Assembly (NCBI RefSeq): GCF_018614195.1
Contig: NZ_JAGGOT010000044.1
Span: 1 to 64,000 of the forward strand
Direction of reading: 5' to 3'
Length of the DNA stretch: 64,000 bases
DNA from: Streptomyces sp. ISL-43
Lineage (GTDB): Bacteria > Actinomycetota > Actinomycetes > Streptomycetales > Streptomycetaceae
A model generated the notes under the pieces. That model saw only the letters and a list, made by a program, of their open reading frames with translations. It made no database searches and was not told the DNA's origin. Shown piece after piece: positions 34,051 to 43,216 of this stretch. The position numbers were made by a program, and so were the translations under genes. Numbering within the stretch: position 1 is the first letter of the stretch; every line of letters begins with the position of its first letter.

Positions 34051-37023
34051 TCACGCTTCCTGCGGGAGCTCCGCGCCCGGTGCCTGCGCCTCCTCGAGTT
34101 CGACCCGGAGCAGGCGCAGGCGGCCCAGCAGGACGGTGCTGCCGGTCTCCTCGGCCAGGGCGAGGGCGGCGGTGAGGTCCGCGTCGGCTCGGTCGGCGCG
34201 GCCGGCCCGCAGGCGGGTCTCGGCCAGACCCAGCAGGACGTAGGCCATGCCCAGCCGGTCGTGCTTGGCGCGGACGATTCCGGCCGCCCCGGTCAGTGCC
34301 TCCTCCGCCTCCGGCAGCCGCCCGGCCGCCAGCAGGGCCCGCCCCAGTCGGTGGAAGGCCTGGGCCGCGCCCCGGGTCGCGCCCAGCCCCCGGGCCAGCG
34401 CGACCGCCTCCCGGCCGAGGCGTACGGCCTCCTCCGGGTCCCCCGCGTCCAGGGTGATCTGGGCGAGGTTGTTGAGCGCGTGGGCCTGCGCAGAGAGGTC
34501 CCCTGCGGCCCGCAGCGCGGGCAGCGCCCCGTGCAGGAGTGCGCGTGCCGCGCCCGCGTCGCCCCGCTGGCGGACCACGACGGCCAGCTTGCAGGCGTTC
34601 AGCGCGACCCCGTAGACCTCGCCGCCGGCCCGCAGTACGCCGTCCGCCTCCTCCAGGAGCCGGACCGAAGCCTCCGACTCGCCCCGGTAGAGCAGGGCGG
34701 CGCCCAGCTCACCGAGCATCACGCCCTCGCCCTGCCGGTCCCCGGCGGCCCGGGAGGCCGCCAGGCCCTCCTCGCAGAGGCGGCGCCAGTCGTCGGTGTT
34801 GCTGCGGATCTCGCAGAAGCCGACGGTGGAGGCGGCCAGGTCCCAGGCGAGCGCGGCGAGTCCCAGCCGGGCGGACTGGGTGACGGCCGCCACCAGGCAG
34901 TGGCGTTCGGAGTCGAACCAGTCCAGCGGGCGGGCCACCAGGTCGTCCAGGAGGTCCCGGTCGACGTGCGGGCGGGGGGCCGGGCCGTGCACCACGGAGT
35001 GGTCGCCGCCGTACTCGCGGCGGTGGGCGGCCTCGGCGACGGTCAGCCAGCTGTGCAGCGCCCGGTCCCTGGCCGCCTCGGCGGCCGGGCGGTCGGGGTC
35101 CTCTTGGGCGCGTTCGCGCGCGTAGAGGCGGAGCAGACTCTGGAAGCGGTAGCGGTACTGGCCGGTGGCGTCCGGGCCGGAGACCTCCAGGAGGTGAGCG
35201 TCGGTGAGTTCGTCCAGGTACTGCTCGGCGGTCTCCACCGGGCAGTCCAGGAGGGCGGCGACGGCCCAGGCCGGCACGTCGGGGACGTCCAGCAGGGAGA
35301 GCCGCCGGTACACGGAGGCGAGGCGTGGCGCCAGGCAGCCGTGGCTCAGCTCGAAGCTGGCCCGGACCCGGCTCCCGCCGAGGCTGAGTTCGTCCAGGCG
35401 TCGGTGCTCGTCGGCGAGCCGGTCGGCGAGCCGGTCGGCGAGGCGGCGCACGGTCCAGTGGGGGCGGGTGGCCAGCCGGGCGGCGGCGATGCAGAGGGCG
35501 AGCGGCAGCCCGTCGCAGAGTTCGGCCAGCCGGGCCGTCTGCGCGGGGGAGGCGGCGGTACGGCCGCCGGTGACGATCCGGTCGAGCAGGGCGGTGGAGT
35601 CGGACCGGTCCAGCACCCCGAGCGGCACCCGGACGGCGCCGTGCCGCAGCACCAGCTCCTCCATGCTCTCCCGGCTGGTGACGACCACACAGCAGCCGCC
35701 GTTGGCCGGCAGCAGCGGGGCGACCTGCGCGAACGAGGAGGCGTCGTCCAGGACGACGAGGACCCGGCGGCCGCGCAGCAGCCTGCGGTAGAGCGAGACC
35801 CGGGACGCCTCGTCGTCGGGCAGCCGGTCGCCGGGCGCGCCGAGCGAGCGCAGCAGGCGGCCCAGGACCTCGCCGGGGGCGGCCGGGGCGGAGCCCAGGT
35901 CCACATGGAGGCAGCCGTCCGGGAAGGAGGCGGCCGCGCGGTGCGACCAGTGCACGGCCAGCGCGGTCTTGCCGATCCCGGCCACCCCGGTGACCAGGGC
36001 GACCCGGGGCGGCTCGCCGTCGGGGCGGCCGCCCAGCAGGGCGTCGAGGACCTCGGTCTCGCCGGTGCGGCCGGTGAAGGAGGGGATGTTCGGGGGGAGG
36101 TCGGACGGGGCGAGGGGCGGGGCGGCGGGCGGGACGGGGCGGCGATCGGCGGGGGCCTCGCCCGGGGAGTCCGCGGGCGAGGTCTCCGGCCCCTGGGCCG
36201 TAACGGGCGCGACGGGCACGGCAGGTGCGACAGCCGCGACGGGCTCGGGGACGGTCGGCGGGGCCGCGATGGCCGGGTCCTCGCAGAGGACCGCGTTGTG
36301 CAGCTCCCGCAGTGCGGTGCCGGGTTCGAGCCCCAGCTCGTCGATGCTCAGCTGGTGCCCGGTGCGGAAGGTCTCCAGGGCGTCGGCGCGGCGGCTGGAG
36401 CGGTACTGGGCGAGCATCAGCGAGTGCCGGGTGCGCTCCCGCAGCGGGTGCTCCCTGACCAGGGCGGCCAGTTCGGCGGTGAGCTCCTGGTGGCGGCCCA
36501 GGGCGAGCCGCAGTTCGGCGTGGCCGTCCAGCGCGGTCAGCCGCTGCTCCTCCAGCCAGCAGGCCTCCTGCTCCAGCGAGTAGCCGGTCAGGCCGTTCAG
36601 GGCAGGGCCCCGCCACAGGGCGAGGGCCCGCCGATAGGCGTCGGCGGCCTCCGCCGGGCAGCCGGAGCCCGCCAGCGCGGAGGCCTGCCCGGTCAGCGAG
36701 AGGAAGTCCACGAGGTCGAGTCCGTGGCCCTTGGTGTCGAGCCGGTACCCGGGGTGGGAGGTGACGATGGCCTCGCCGTCGACGCCCGCCTCCCGGAACA
36801 GCTTGCGCATCTGGGCGACGCAGATGGAGATCTGGGTCCGGGCGGTGGGCGGCGGCGAACCGTCCCAGACGGTCTCGGCGAGCTCGTCCATCGAGACCGT
36901 GCGGCCGTGCCGCAGCAGGAGCAGGGCCAGCACCGCACGCTGACGGGCCCCGCCGAGCCGGATCTCCCGGTCCTCGCATGTCAGCCGGAGTGTCCCGAGC
37001 AGACCGAACCGTATCGACGCCAA
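34051..37023 (-). CDS. AfsR-like SARP regulator with NB-ARC and TPR domains
   Basis: This 990-aa regulator has an OmpR-type DNA-binding domain (about 1-95: FGLLGTLRLTCEDREIRLGGARQRAVLALLLLRHG, AGVDGEAIVTSHPGYRL) and a bacterial transcriptional activator domain (100-245). A Pro/Ala linker leads to an NB-ARC-type ATPase (about 315-600; Walker A GVAGIGKTALAVHW, Walker B VLVVLDDASSFAQ, GLPLAL). TPR-like repeats run to the C-terminus. This is the AfsR architecture, which in Streptomyces activates secondary-metabolism or differentiation genes through ATP-dependent oligomerisation. It is divergent from a second, short SARP, so they share a 149-bp promoter region. Confidence 0.9.
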   Translation of the reverse strand: MASIRFGLLGTLRLTCEDREIRLGGARQRAVLALLLLRHGRTVSMDELAETVWDGSPPPTARTQISICVAQMRKLFREAGVDGEAIVTSHPGYRLDTKGHGLDLVDFLSLTGQASALAGSGCPAEAADAYRRALALWRGPALNGLTGYSLEQEACWLEEQRLTALDGHAELRLALGRHQELTAELAALVREHPLRERTRHSLMLAQYRSSRRADALETFRTGHQLSIDELGLEPGTALRELHNAVLCEDPAIAAPPTVPEPVAAVAPAVPVAPVTAQGPETSPADSPGEAPADRRPVPPAAPPLAPSDLPPNIPSFTGRTGETEVLDALLGGRPDGEPPRVALVTGVAGIGKTALAVHWSHRAAASFPDGCLHVDLGSAPAAPGEVLGRLLRSLGAPGDRLPDDEASRVSLYRRLLRGRRVLVVLDDASSFAQVAPLLPANGGCCVVVTSRESMEELVLRHGAVRVPLGVLDRSDSTALLDRIVTGGRTAASPAQTARLAELCDGLPLALCIAAARLATRPHWTVRRLADRLADRLADEHRRLDELSLGGSRVRASFELSHGCLAPRLASVYRRLSLLDVPDVPAWAVAALLDCPVETAEQYLDELTDAHLLEVSGPDATGQYRYRFQSLLRLYARERAQEDPDRPAAEAARDRALHSWLTVAEAAHRREYGGDHSVVHGPAPRPHVDRDLLDDLVARPLDWFDSERHCLVAAVTQSARLGLAALAWDLAASTVGFCEIRSNTDDWRRLCEEGLAASRAAGDRQGEGVMLGELGAALLYRGESEASVRLLEEADGVLRAGGEVYGVALNACKLAVVVRQRGDAGAARALLHGALPALRAAGDLSAQAHALNNLAQITLDAGDPEEAVRLGREAVALARGLGATRGAAQAFHRLGRALLAAGRLPEAEEALTGAAGIVRAKHDRLGMAYVLLGLAETRLRAGRADRADADLTAALALAEETGSTVLLGRLRLLRVELEEAQAPGAELPQEA

Positions 37024-37172
37024 CCCGGGCCCTCTCCCTGAAAGTTGTCATGATCATAATAGCTGGGACACAGATTCGACAGAGGGAACGGGCCCCGTCC
37101 GAATCGGGGGTCCGGACCGCCGATAAGCGGCCGATACCGGGAGAATGGGCCGCCCGCCTACGGTCGCTCCCC

Positions 37173-37934
37173 ATGACGCCCTTTCTGGAGACAGCACTGC
37201 TCGGACCGGTCCGCATCCGGGCCGCCTCCGGGGACGCGGAGAACGCTTTGGGCGGCGCGAAGCCCCGCACGGTCCTCGCCGCACTGCTGCTCGCCGAGGG
37301 ACGGGTCGTCCCCGACGGCCGCCTGATCCGCGCCCTGTGGGGCGAGGGCCCCCCGGCCCGCTCCGTCGCCCAGCTGCACACCTACGCCTCCCGGCTGCGC
37401 GCCCCGCTCGACGGGGCCGCCCGGCTCGAACGGGTGGGACGCGGCTACCGCCTGTCGGCCGCCCCGGGACAACTGGCCTGCGACCACCGCCTGTTCGCGG
37501 AGCGCACCGCGCTCGGCCGCGCGCTGCTGCGGCAGGGGGACGCGCGACGGGCCGCCGCCGTCCTGCGTTCGGCGCTCGGCCTCTGGCAGGGCGAGGCCCT
37601 GGCCGACACCACCGAGCAACTGGCCCAGGAGGAGCGCCCCTGGCTGGAGGAGGCCCGGCTGGCGGCCCTGGAGGACCGGGCCGAGGCGGAGCTCGCCACC
37701 GGGCTACCGCACGGCCTGGTCGCCGAGCTGACCAGACTGGTGGCCCGGTACCCGCTGCGGGAGCGGCTGCGCTGCCTGCTGATGACCGCCCAGTGCCGTG
37801 CGGGCCAGCCCGCGGCGGCCCTGCTCCAGTTCCACTCCGGCCGGGAACTGCTCGCCGACCAGCTGGGCGTCGGCCCCGGCCCGCTGCTCACCCGCACCTT
37901 CCAGCAGGCCCTGGCAGGTGAACTCGCCGCCTGA
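37173..37934 (+). CDS. SARP-family transcriptional regulator (short)
   Basis: This 253-aa protein has only the two SARP domains: the winged-helix domain (about 5-95: ALLGPVRIRAASGDAENALGGAKPRTVLAALLLAEGRVV) and the BTAD helical domain (100-250: FAERTALGRALLRQG, RYPLRERLRCLLMTAQCRAGQPAAALLQFHSGRELLADQLGVGPG). Such proteins bind direct repeats in biosynthetic promoters. No ribosome site precedes the ATG, so the mRNA may be leaderless or start further upstream. It is divergent from the AfsR-like gene and convergent with the next gene. Confidence 0.87.
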   Translation: MTPFLETALLGPVRIRAASGDAENALGGAKPRTVLAALLLAEGRVVPDGRLIRALWGEGPPARSVAQLHTYASRLRAPLDGAARLERVGRGYRLSAAPGQLACDHRLFAERTALGRALLRQGDARRAAAVLRSALGLWQGEALADTTEQLAQEERPWLEEARLAALEDRAEAELATGLPHGLVAELTRLVARYPLRERLRCLLMTAQCRAGQPAAALLQFHSGRELLADQLGVGPGPLLTRTFQQALAGELAA

Positions 37935-37953
37935 ACCAGGCTGTTGACGACCC

Positions 37954-38532
37954 TCAGGCAGGGAGCAGGGCGAGCGCGGCCGGGACGTCCGGCACGCGGG
38001 CGGGGTCTTCCAGTCCCGCCAGGACGGCGTCCACGGCCTCGTACGTCCACTCCTGGCAGCTCTCCCCGCCCGCCCGCCACAGCCAGAGGAGGGCGGCCCC
38101 GGCGTAGCAGAGCGCGTACCGGGCGGCGAGGCGCCCGGCGGCGGGGCCCTCGGGGAGGTCCCCTCGCTCGGCCAGCTCCCAGTGCAGCCGGTCGGCGGCC
38201 TCGGTGAGCCGGTCTGCGCGGGAGGCCATCGCGCTCCCCACCGACTCCCGGCTCAGCGCGGGCAGGGACTGCACCAGGGCGCAGCCTCGCCCGTCGTCCG
38301 CCCCGGCGGACGGGCCCGGGGCGGCCGTCCCCCCAGGGAGTCCAGCCGCCGCGCGGAACAGGGCCCCGCCGTCGGCCCGTTCGCCCGCGAAACCGCGCAC
38401 CAGCTGCGGGATCCGCTCCAGGAGGGCGGCGGGCGGCCCTTGGAGCACGGCGGAGGTCACCACGGCCTGGCCGGGCAGCAGCCGTACGGTGCCCGCGGCG
38501 TACTCGAGTACGGCCTCCCGTGCTGTCCCCAT
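37954..38532 (-). CDS. Helical protein, possibly acyl-CoA dehydrogenase C-terminal-like
   Basis: This 192-aa, alanine-rich, all-helical protein begins MGTAREAVLEYAAGTVRLLPG after GGGAGGAG. The C-terminal part (RLAARYALCYAGAALLWLWRAGG and AVDAVLAGLEDP) resembles the helical C-terminal domain of acyl-CoA dehydrogenases, without the FAD-binding part. That similarity is weak. It is convergent with the short SARP gene (19 bp between stops). Function unknown. Confidence 0.6.
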   Translation of the reverse strand: MGTAREAVLEYAAGTVRLLPGQAVVTSAVLQGPPAALLERIPQLVRGFAGERADGGALFRAAAGLPGGTAAPGPSAGADDGRGCALVQSLPALSRESVGSAMASRADRLTEAADRLHWELAERGDLPEGPAAGRLAARYALCYAGAALLWLWRAGGESCQEWTYEAVDAVLAGLEDPARVPDVPAALALLPA

Positions 38533-38759
38533 GCTCGCTCCTCCCACCGGGCCCCGGGGTGCGGGGCCGAAGGACCAACGTCGCAAAGGAGGCTGCACGG
38601 GTTCTGTATTTTCTCCGCACTCCCTGCCTTCTCCGGCCGCTCTCCGGCCGCTCTCCGCCCGTTTCAGCGGCGGCGGTGGCGGAGGCAAGGGACGCCCCCG
38701 ACCGCTCCCTCTTCGTCTCCAACGCCACGGCATCTACGAGCTGCACGCCTGGAACACGT
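38533..38759. other. Non-coding stretch before the IS3 remnant
   Basis: I see no gene here. The left end holds the leader of the minus-strand helical protein, and the rest has no coding character. Confidence 0.4.
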
Positions 38760-39030
38760 CTACGCGGCTTGAGCCGGGGAAGTTGCTGCTGGTTGGAGGT
38801 CGTTCTCGTAGGCGATCGGGGATCGCTGGCCGAGGCGGGAATGCCGGCGTCGGGTGTCGTATCGGGTCAGCCAGCGGAAGGCGTCGAGTCGCGCCTCACG
38901 CTCGCTTCACCAGCCTTTGCGGCCCTTTGGCGTCTCACTCTTGGAGGCTGCGTTGAAGCTTTCCGCAGCCGCGTAGGAGCTTGAGCGGGAGACCCCGAGA
39001 GCGTCGCAGAGCCGCTTCACGCCGTGACGG
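38760..39030 (-). mobile_element. Degenerate IS3-family transposase remnant
   Basis: Read on the minus strand, this gives the start of an IS3 OrfB helix (HGVKRLCDALGVSRSSSYAA) fused to AESFNAASKSETPKGRKGW, then a frameshift, then the C-terminal signature EARLDAFRWLTRYDTRRRHSRLGQRSPIAYE with a stop at 38760. The catalytic core is deleted. This is a dead insertion sequence next to the tdk fragment at 39108. Confidence 0.75.
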
Positions 39031-39107
39031 CGCTAATCCGGGGTCGAGGCCCGTGCCAGGGGTACACCTTCCCGGAAACGACCACGGGACGGACACAGGG
39101 ACGCCGG

Positions 39108-39710
39108 TCAGGCGTGGTTGACCGGGAGGACGTCCGGGGAGAGGACGCCCGTCTGGGCGGAGGCACTCGTCATCTGCTTGCGGTGGTGGCGGCGGCACAG
39201 GACCTCGTAGCCGATCTCCTCCGCCGGGCGGTTCACATCGCCGACCACCACCTGGGCGCCCTCGACCACCATCTCGCCACCCACCGTACGGGCGTTGTGC
39301 GTGGCGCGGGCCCCGCACCAGCACACGGCCTCCACCTGGAGCTGCTCCAGGCGGTCCGCCAGTTCGATCAGGCGCTGCGAGCCGGGGAACAGCTTCGTGC
39401 GGAAATCGGTGGTGATGCCGAAGGCGAAGACGTCGAGGCCGAGGTCGTCGACGATCCGGGCCAGCTGATCGATCCGCTCCGGCGCGAGGAACTGTGCCTC
39501 GTCCACGATCACGTGGTCCGCCTTGCCGCCCTGGGAGAGCTGCGCGACCAGGTACGCGTACAGGTCCATGCCCTCCGGCGCCTCCACCGCCTCCGTCACC
39601 AGGCCCAGGCGGGAGGACAGCTTGCCCTCCCCCGCACGGTCGTCACGGGTGAAGATCACGCCCTGGAGTCCCCGCGCATCGCGGTTGTGGGCGATCTGGA
39701 GAGCCAGCGT
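39108..39710 (-). pseudogene. Thymidine kinase 3' fragment, copy 2
   Basis: An intact frame from TLALQIAHNRDARGLQG through both zinc Cys/His sites (CWCG and CRRHH) to VLPVNHA matches tdk codons about 19-216. The N-terminal beta strand and the P-loop GTMDCGKS are missing, so it cannot bind ATP. At 39710 the tdk sequence stops and continues, after 7 nt, into a conserved cassette-end sequence. The internal frame can start at an ATG near 39659, but no proper ribosome site supports expression. Confidence 0.88.
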
Positions 39711-39717
39711 CTTCTTT

Positions 39718-39735
39718 CTTGACCATCCACCAACT
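39718..39735. repeat. Conserved cassette-end sequence, type A (copy 1)
   Basis: CTTGACCATCCACCAACT lies 8 nt beyond the tdk fragment junction at 39710. The identical 18-mer is at the same distance from the junction at 43191. Flanking DNA then diverges completely, as expected for the end of an inserted unit. Confidence 0.8.
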
Positions 39736-39808
39736 CACGCCAGAGTCCGGTGGTCCCGTTACCCTGAGGTCGACGCACAGGTGGAAGGCGGCCCCGATCG
39801 CGCTTCCG

Positions 39809-40177
39809 TCAGCCGGGCCGGTACTCAGCCCAGGTCTTGGGCGTCTCCGAGATCTTGACCGCCGTGAGCTCGGGGATTCGTTCCCCCCAGAGGTCGAAGA
39901 TCCATACGGCGAGATTCTCCGCCGAGGGTGAGGCACCCCCCCCCATCGCCTCATTCAAGTGACGGTGGTCGAGTGTCTCATCCATCCATTTCTTGAACGC
40001 ATCGAGATCCCGGTAGTCCCGTACGAAACCCGCCTCGGTGAGGTCCTCCCGGCGGGCGCAGAGCTCGAGCACCACGACGTAGTTGTGCCCATGCATGCGG
40101 GCGCAGGGGTGCCAGCTCGGCAGTCGGTCGAGAACGTGACTGGCCGAGAAGTGAAACTCCTTGGTGATCGTCAGCAT
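39809..40177 (-). CDS. queD: 6-carboxytetrahydropterin synthase / PTPS family protein
   Basis: This 122-aa complete PTPS/QueD fold shows the zinc histidines (FSASHVLD and MHGHNY), the catalytic Cys in HPCARMHGH, DHRHLNE, and the final Glu region (VKISETPKTWAEY). Family enzymes convert dihydroneopterin triphosphate to 6-carboxy-tetrahydropterin (7-deazapurine path) or to pyruvoyl-tetrahydropterin. A GGGGTGG site precedes the ATG. No queC, queE or folE gene lies nearby. It sits 58 bp downstream of a large ATPase/TPR gene in the same direction, in one tdk cassette. A run of nine or more C in the plus strand near 39933 is a possible frameshift hotspot. Confidence 0.85.
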   Translation of the reverse strand: MLTITKEFHFSASHVLDRLPSWHPCARMHGHNYVVVLELCARREDLTEAGFVRDYRDLDAFKKWMDETLDHRHLNEAMGGGASPSAENLAVWIFDLWGERIPELTAVKISETPKTWAEYRPG

Positions 40178-40235
40178 GGCCACCCCAGTCTGCCCGCGAG
40201 CGGCGGAACTCCCTCCGGCATGAGTGCTTCGCGCA

Positions 40236-42926
40236 TCACCGATCGACCTCGCCGTCTCCGAGAATGACACGATTGAGCGATACGCCGGCCAGGAAGCGGT
40301 CCCGCATCGCGTCATCGGTGATCAGATCCGCCTTGCGCAGGACCGCGCCCCGGGCACGGTCGAGCAGTGCCCGCGCTTCGTCCTCGGATCCGCGTGCCGA
40401 GAGGACGAGCGCCGCGTGGTAGAGGACCTCCTCCGTCCGCAGCGCGGGCATGTCCCCGACCTCGTCCAAGATTCGGAGGGCCTCCCGCGCATGCTCCTCG
40501 GCTCCCTCCGCGTCGCCCTTGCGCACCAGAATCCGGCTGCGCAAGGAGTGCGCGGCAATCTCACTGCGCACCATGCCGCTGCGCCGCGTCTCGACACATG
40601 TGGCGACCGCCAGCCGTTCCGCCCCGTCGAGCTCCTCCCCGTACTCGTCCGCATGGTCGAGCAGCACTTCCGCATAGAGATTCCGCACGATGGGGACCAG
40701 ATTGGCCAGCCACGTCCGCTCGGTTTCCGCCCAGGCCTCGGCGATCAGCCGACGGCTCTCGTCCGGGTCTTGGGAACGCTGCGAGACAATACGGGCGAGG
40801 AGCGCGGCATTGTAGGCGTGCCAAGCGCTGTCACCGCCACGGTCCGCCTCGAAATCGAGAGCTTCGCGCAGGGCCTCCTCTGCCTTCCCGTAGTCGCCGA
40901 GGCCCACGTGCACCTGGGCGAAGTAGTTGAGCGCTATGGGCAGCTCCGCGTTCAACGGCTCGTCGCGCAACCGCGCGACACACCGGGTCAGCCTCGTCAG
41001 TGCCTCGGTCAAGTGCCCGCTGTCGAAGAGGGTGATGCCGAGCTGCATCTCTCCCAGGTTGCGGGCGTGCTGCAGGACCGGCTCACCACTGCCGCCCAGG
41101 CGCGGGTCCGAGGCGTACATGCGTTCCGCCTCCCGGAGCTGTGCCAGGCCATCGGCCAGCCTGCGCTTGGAGACCTGGCGGCCGTATTCGACACGGGCCA
41201 CGAAGAGGGCGACCGGGTCCCCGTGCTCCTCGGCCAGCTCCACGGCAGCGGCCAGCTTGACCAGTGAAGGTCCGAGTCCCTGCGTGGCGAGCAGGGTCTT
41301 GCCGCGCAGCAGCGTTGCGCGGATGGCCAGTTCCGGCTCCGCGCACCGGATCGCCGCGGCCTCCGCCTCAGCCGCCAGGTCGTCGATGTCGGGTCCGCCT
41401 GCAGGCCGGCTCTGCCCTCGCCAGCGCACCTCGGTCAGCGAGAGCAGCAACTCCACGGCCTGCACGAAACGCCGGTCCCGGCCCTCCGTACCCGTCGGCA
41501 GATCCCGGGTGGCCTTGATCACCTCTTCACAGTGCCGCTCGGCCTCGGCGAACGACAACCCTTCCGTGGCCGCGTCGCGCGCAAGCGCGAAATGGGCGTC
41601 GGCCGACGCTGCGAGACAGGCAGGGCCGCCCTGTCTCAGATGACGCGCGATCTCCAGCCGCCGCTCCAGCGTTGTAGTCTCCGGTTGCGCCTGGCTGAGC
41701 GCCACCGCGATACGTGCGTGCCGCGACCGCATCTGCTCGGCGCTCTGCTGTGCGTAGACAACGCTCCACAGCGCACGGTGCTCAAAGCGGTAGCAGTCCG
41801 CCGCTTCCCAGCGCGCCCATGCGGGAGGCGCCTCGGGGACGATCAGACGGTGATCCCGGGCGATGAGCCGCAGCCGCTCCATCACAACGTCGTGCGCCAT
41901 CCCCGTGACTGCCGCGACCGTGCCAGACAGGAACACGTCCCCTTGGGCGGCCCCATTGGCGAGCAGAGCACGGTCCTGCTCGGTCAGTGTGCGCAACCGC
42001 TCCTCCACCACCCGCGAGAGGGTGGGCGGCAGGGCCACATCGGCCCCGTGGTCGGGGCTCCACTCGTCCAGGCAGAGGGTCACGAAGATGGCATGACCGC
42101 CCGTCAGCTCCGACAGTTGGTGCGAGAGGGCAGGCGGAGCCGCCGGATGCCGCTGTGCGACAAGTTCGGCGATCGCGTCCTGTGGCAGTCCCCTCATCGT
42201 CCTGCGCCGTAGTAGCCCTTCAGTGGCCCAGCGGTGCAGCAGCGCCTCGACCTTGGATTCCCGGCCGTCCGCGTACGCTCCGTCACTCGTGTGACTGAGC
42301 ACGATGGCGAGCTGCTCCCGCGGCAGTTTGCGTAGAAGCTGGTCGAGGACGAACTGGCTGCTCTCGTCGATGTGCTGGACGTCGTCGATCATGAGCGCCG
42401 TCGGCGGACCGTGCCTGACCACCTCAAGCAGGCCGTCAACGATCCTGAGCGCTGCCGCATGCCGAAAGGGCAACAGGCTGTCGAAGGGCATCGACCCGGA
42501 ATCGAGCGAGGCCTCTGTGATCTCCCTGCCCAGCGTGAACACCGCCCCGAGTCCGGGAACGATCGCGGACAGCACCTCCGGCGCTGATCGGACCACCCCC
42601 TGACCGGTGGCACCAAGCATCCTCCTGAAGACGCTGCGCCGCTTGGGCTCCTGGTCTTCGCCGAGCTTCAGGAGTAGATCGAGCACCGGCCCGTACATCA
42701 GGTCCGGCCCGATTCCGGGTTGACACCTGGTGGACACGATCCGGCACCTCGCGGGACCCGGCGACACGACAGCCTCGGCCTCGAACGCCCTCAGCAGAGC
42801 GGACTTACCCATTCCTGACACGCTGTCGAAAGCAACGGCCTGGCCGCCTCGCCCTTCCGTAAGCCCAGCCAAGACCGAGCGCAGTTCCCCCATATGCTCA
42901 ACGCGATCGACGAATCCGATCGGCAC
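40236..42926 (-). CDS. Large P-loop ATPase with TPR-like C-terminus
   Basis: This 896-aa protein starts at GTG (MPIGFVDRVEHMGELRSVLAGL). It has an AAA-type ATPase domain (about 5-330) with Walker A SVSGMGKSALLR and Walker B ALMIDDVQHIDESSQF, then a winged-helix-like part. About 450 residues of helical TPR-like repeats follow (ALNYFAQVHVGLGDYGKAEEALREAL and similar). This resembles the ATPase-TPR body of LuxR/MalT (LAL) or STAND proteins, but no C-terminal HTH is present. It is upstream of, and probably co-transcribed with, queD. The role is unknown; signalling or defence is possible. Confidence 0.82.
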   Translation of the reverse strand: MPIGFVDRVEHMGELRSVLAGLTEGRGGQAVAFDSVSGMGKSALLRAFEAEAVVSPGPARCRIVSTRCQPGIGPDLMYGPVLDLLLKLGEDQEPKRRSVFRRMLGATGQGVVRSAPEVLSAIVPGLGAVFTLGREITEASLDSGSMPFDSLLPFRHAAALRIVDGLLEVVRHGPPTALMIDDVQHIDESSQFVLDQLLRKLPREQLAIVLSHTSDGAYADGRESKVEALLHRWATEGLLRRRTMRGLPQDAIAELVAQRHPAAPPALSHQLSELTGGHAIFVTLCLDEWSPDHGADVALPPTLSRVVEERLRTLTEQDRALLANGAAQGDVFLSGTVAAVTGMAHDVVMERLRLIARDHRLIVPEAPPAWARWEAADCYRFEHRALWSVVYAQQSAEQMRSRHARIAVALSQAQPETTTLERRLEIARHLRQGGPACLAASADAHFALARDAATEGLSFAEAERHCEEVIKATRDLPTGTEGRDRRFVQAVELLLSLTEVRWRGQSRPAGGPDIDDLAAEAEAAAIRCAEPELAIRATLLRGKTLLATQGLGPSLVKLAAAVELAEEHGDPVALFVARVEYGRQVSKRRLADGLAQLREAERMYASDPRLGGSGEPVLQHARNLGEMQLGITLFDSGHLTEALTRLTRCVARLRDEPLNAELPIALNYFAQVHVGLGDYGKAEEALREALDFEADRGGDSAWHAYNAALLARIVSQRSQDPDESRRLIAEAWAETERTWLANLVPIVRNLYAEVLLDHADEYGEELDGAERLAVATCVETRRSGMVRSEIAAHSLRSRILVRKGDAEGAEEHAREALRILDEVGDMPALRTEEVLYHAALVLSARGSEDEARALLDRARGAVLRKADLITDDAMRDRFLAGVSLNRVILGDGEVDR

Positions 42927-43059
42927 TACACGTCCCCCGTCTCATGGCTTTCGTGGAGCTTCACAGCCCACATCGGCACGCGCCGCCAACGGTAGATCAT
43001 CTGGGTGCGGCATGCCCGTGACTCGGCGAGATCAGCTCATCCACATGGTGCTTCGCGCT

Positions 43060-43191
43060 GGCCTCGACCGCCTCCGTCACCAGTCCCAGCCGGGAGGACA
43101 GCTTGCCCTCCCCCGCCCGATCGTCCCGGGTGAAGATCACACCCTGGAGCCCACGGGCCGAACGGTTGTGTCCGATCTGGAGCGCCAAAGT
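43060..43191 (-). pseudogene. Thymidine kinase internal fragment, copy 3
   Basis: Only about 44 codons remain, from TLALQIGHNRSARGLQG to SSRLGLVTEAVEAS. At the right end the junction (43191) is at exactly the same tdk codon as in copies 2, 4 and 5. At the left end the similarity stops near 43060, so a deletion removed the rest. Not functional. Confidence 0.85.
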
Positions 43192-43198
43192 CCTTTTG

Positions 43199-43216
43199 CT
43201 TGACCATCCACCAACT
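43199..43216. repeat. Conserved cassette-end sequence, type A (copy 2)
   Basis: CTTGACCATCCACCAACT lies 8 nt beyond the tdk junction at 43191. It is identical to the 18-mer at 39718-39735. Confidence 0.8.

Noticed and set aside
33997..37041. A plus-strand open frame of about 1,000 codons
   Set aside because: It is antisense to the AfsR-like regulator, which has clear SARP, NB-ARC and TPR parts.
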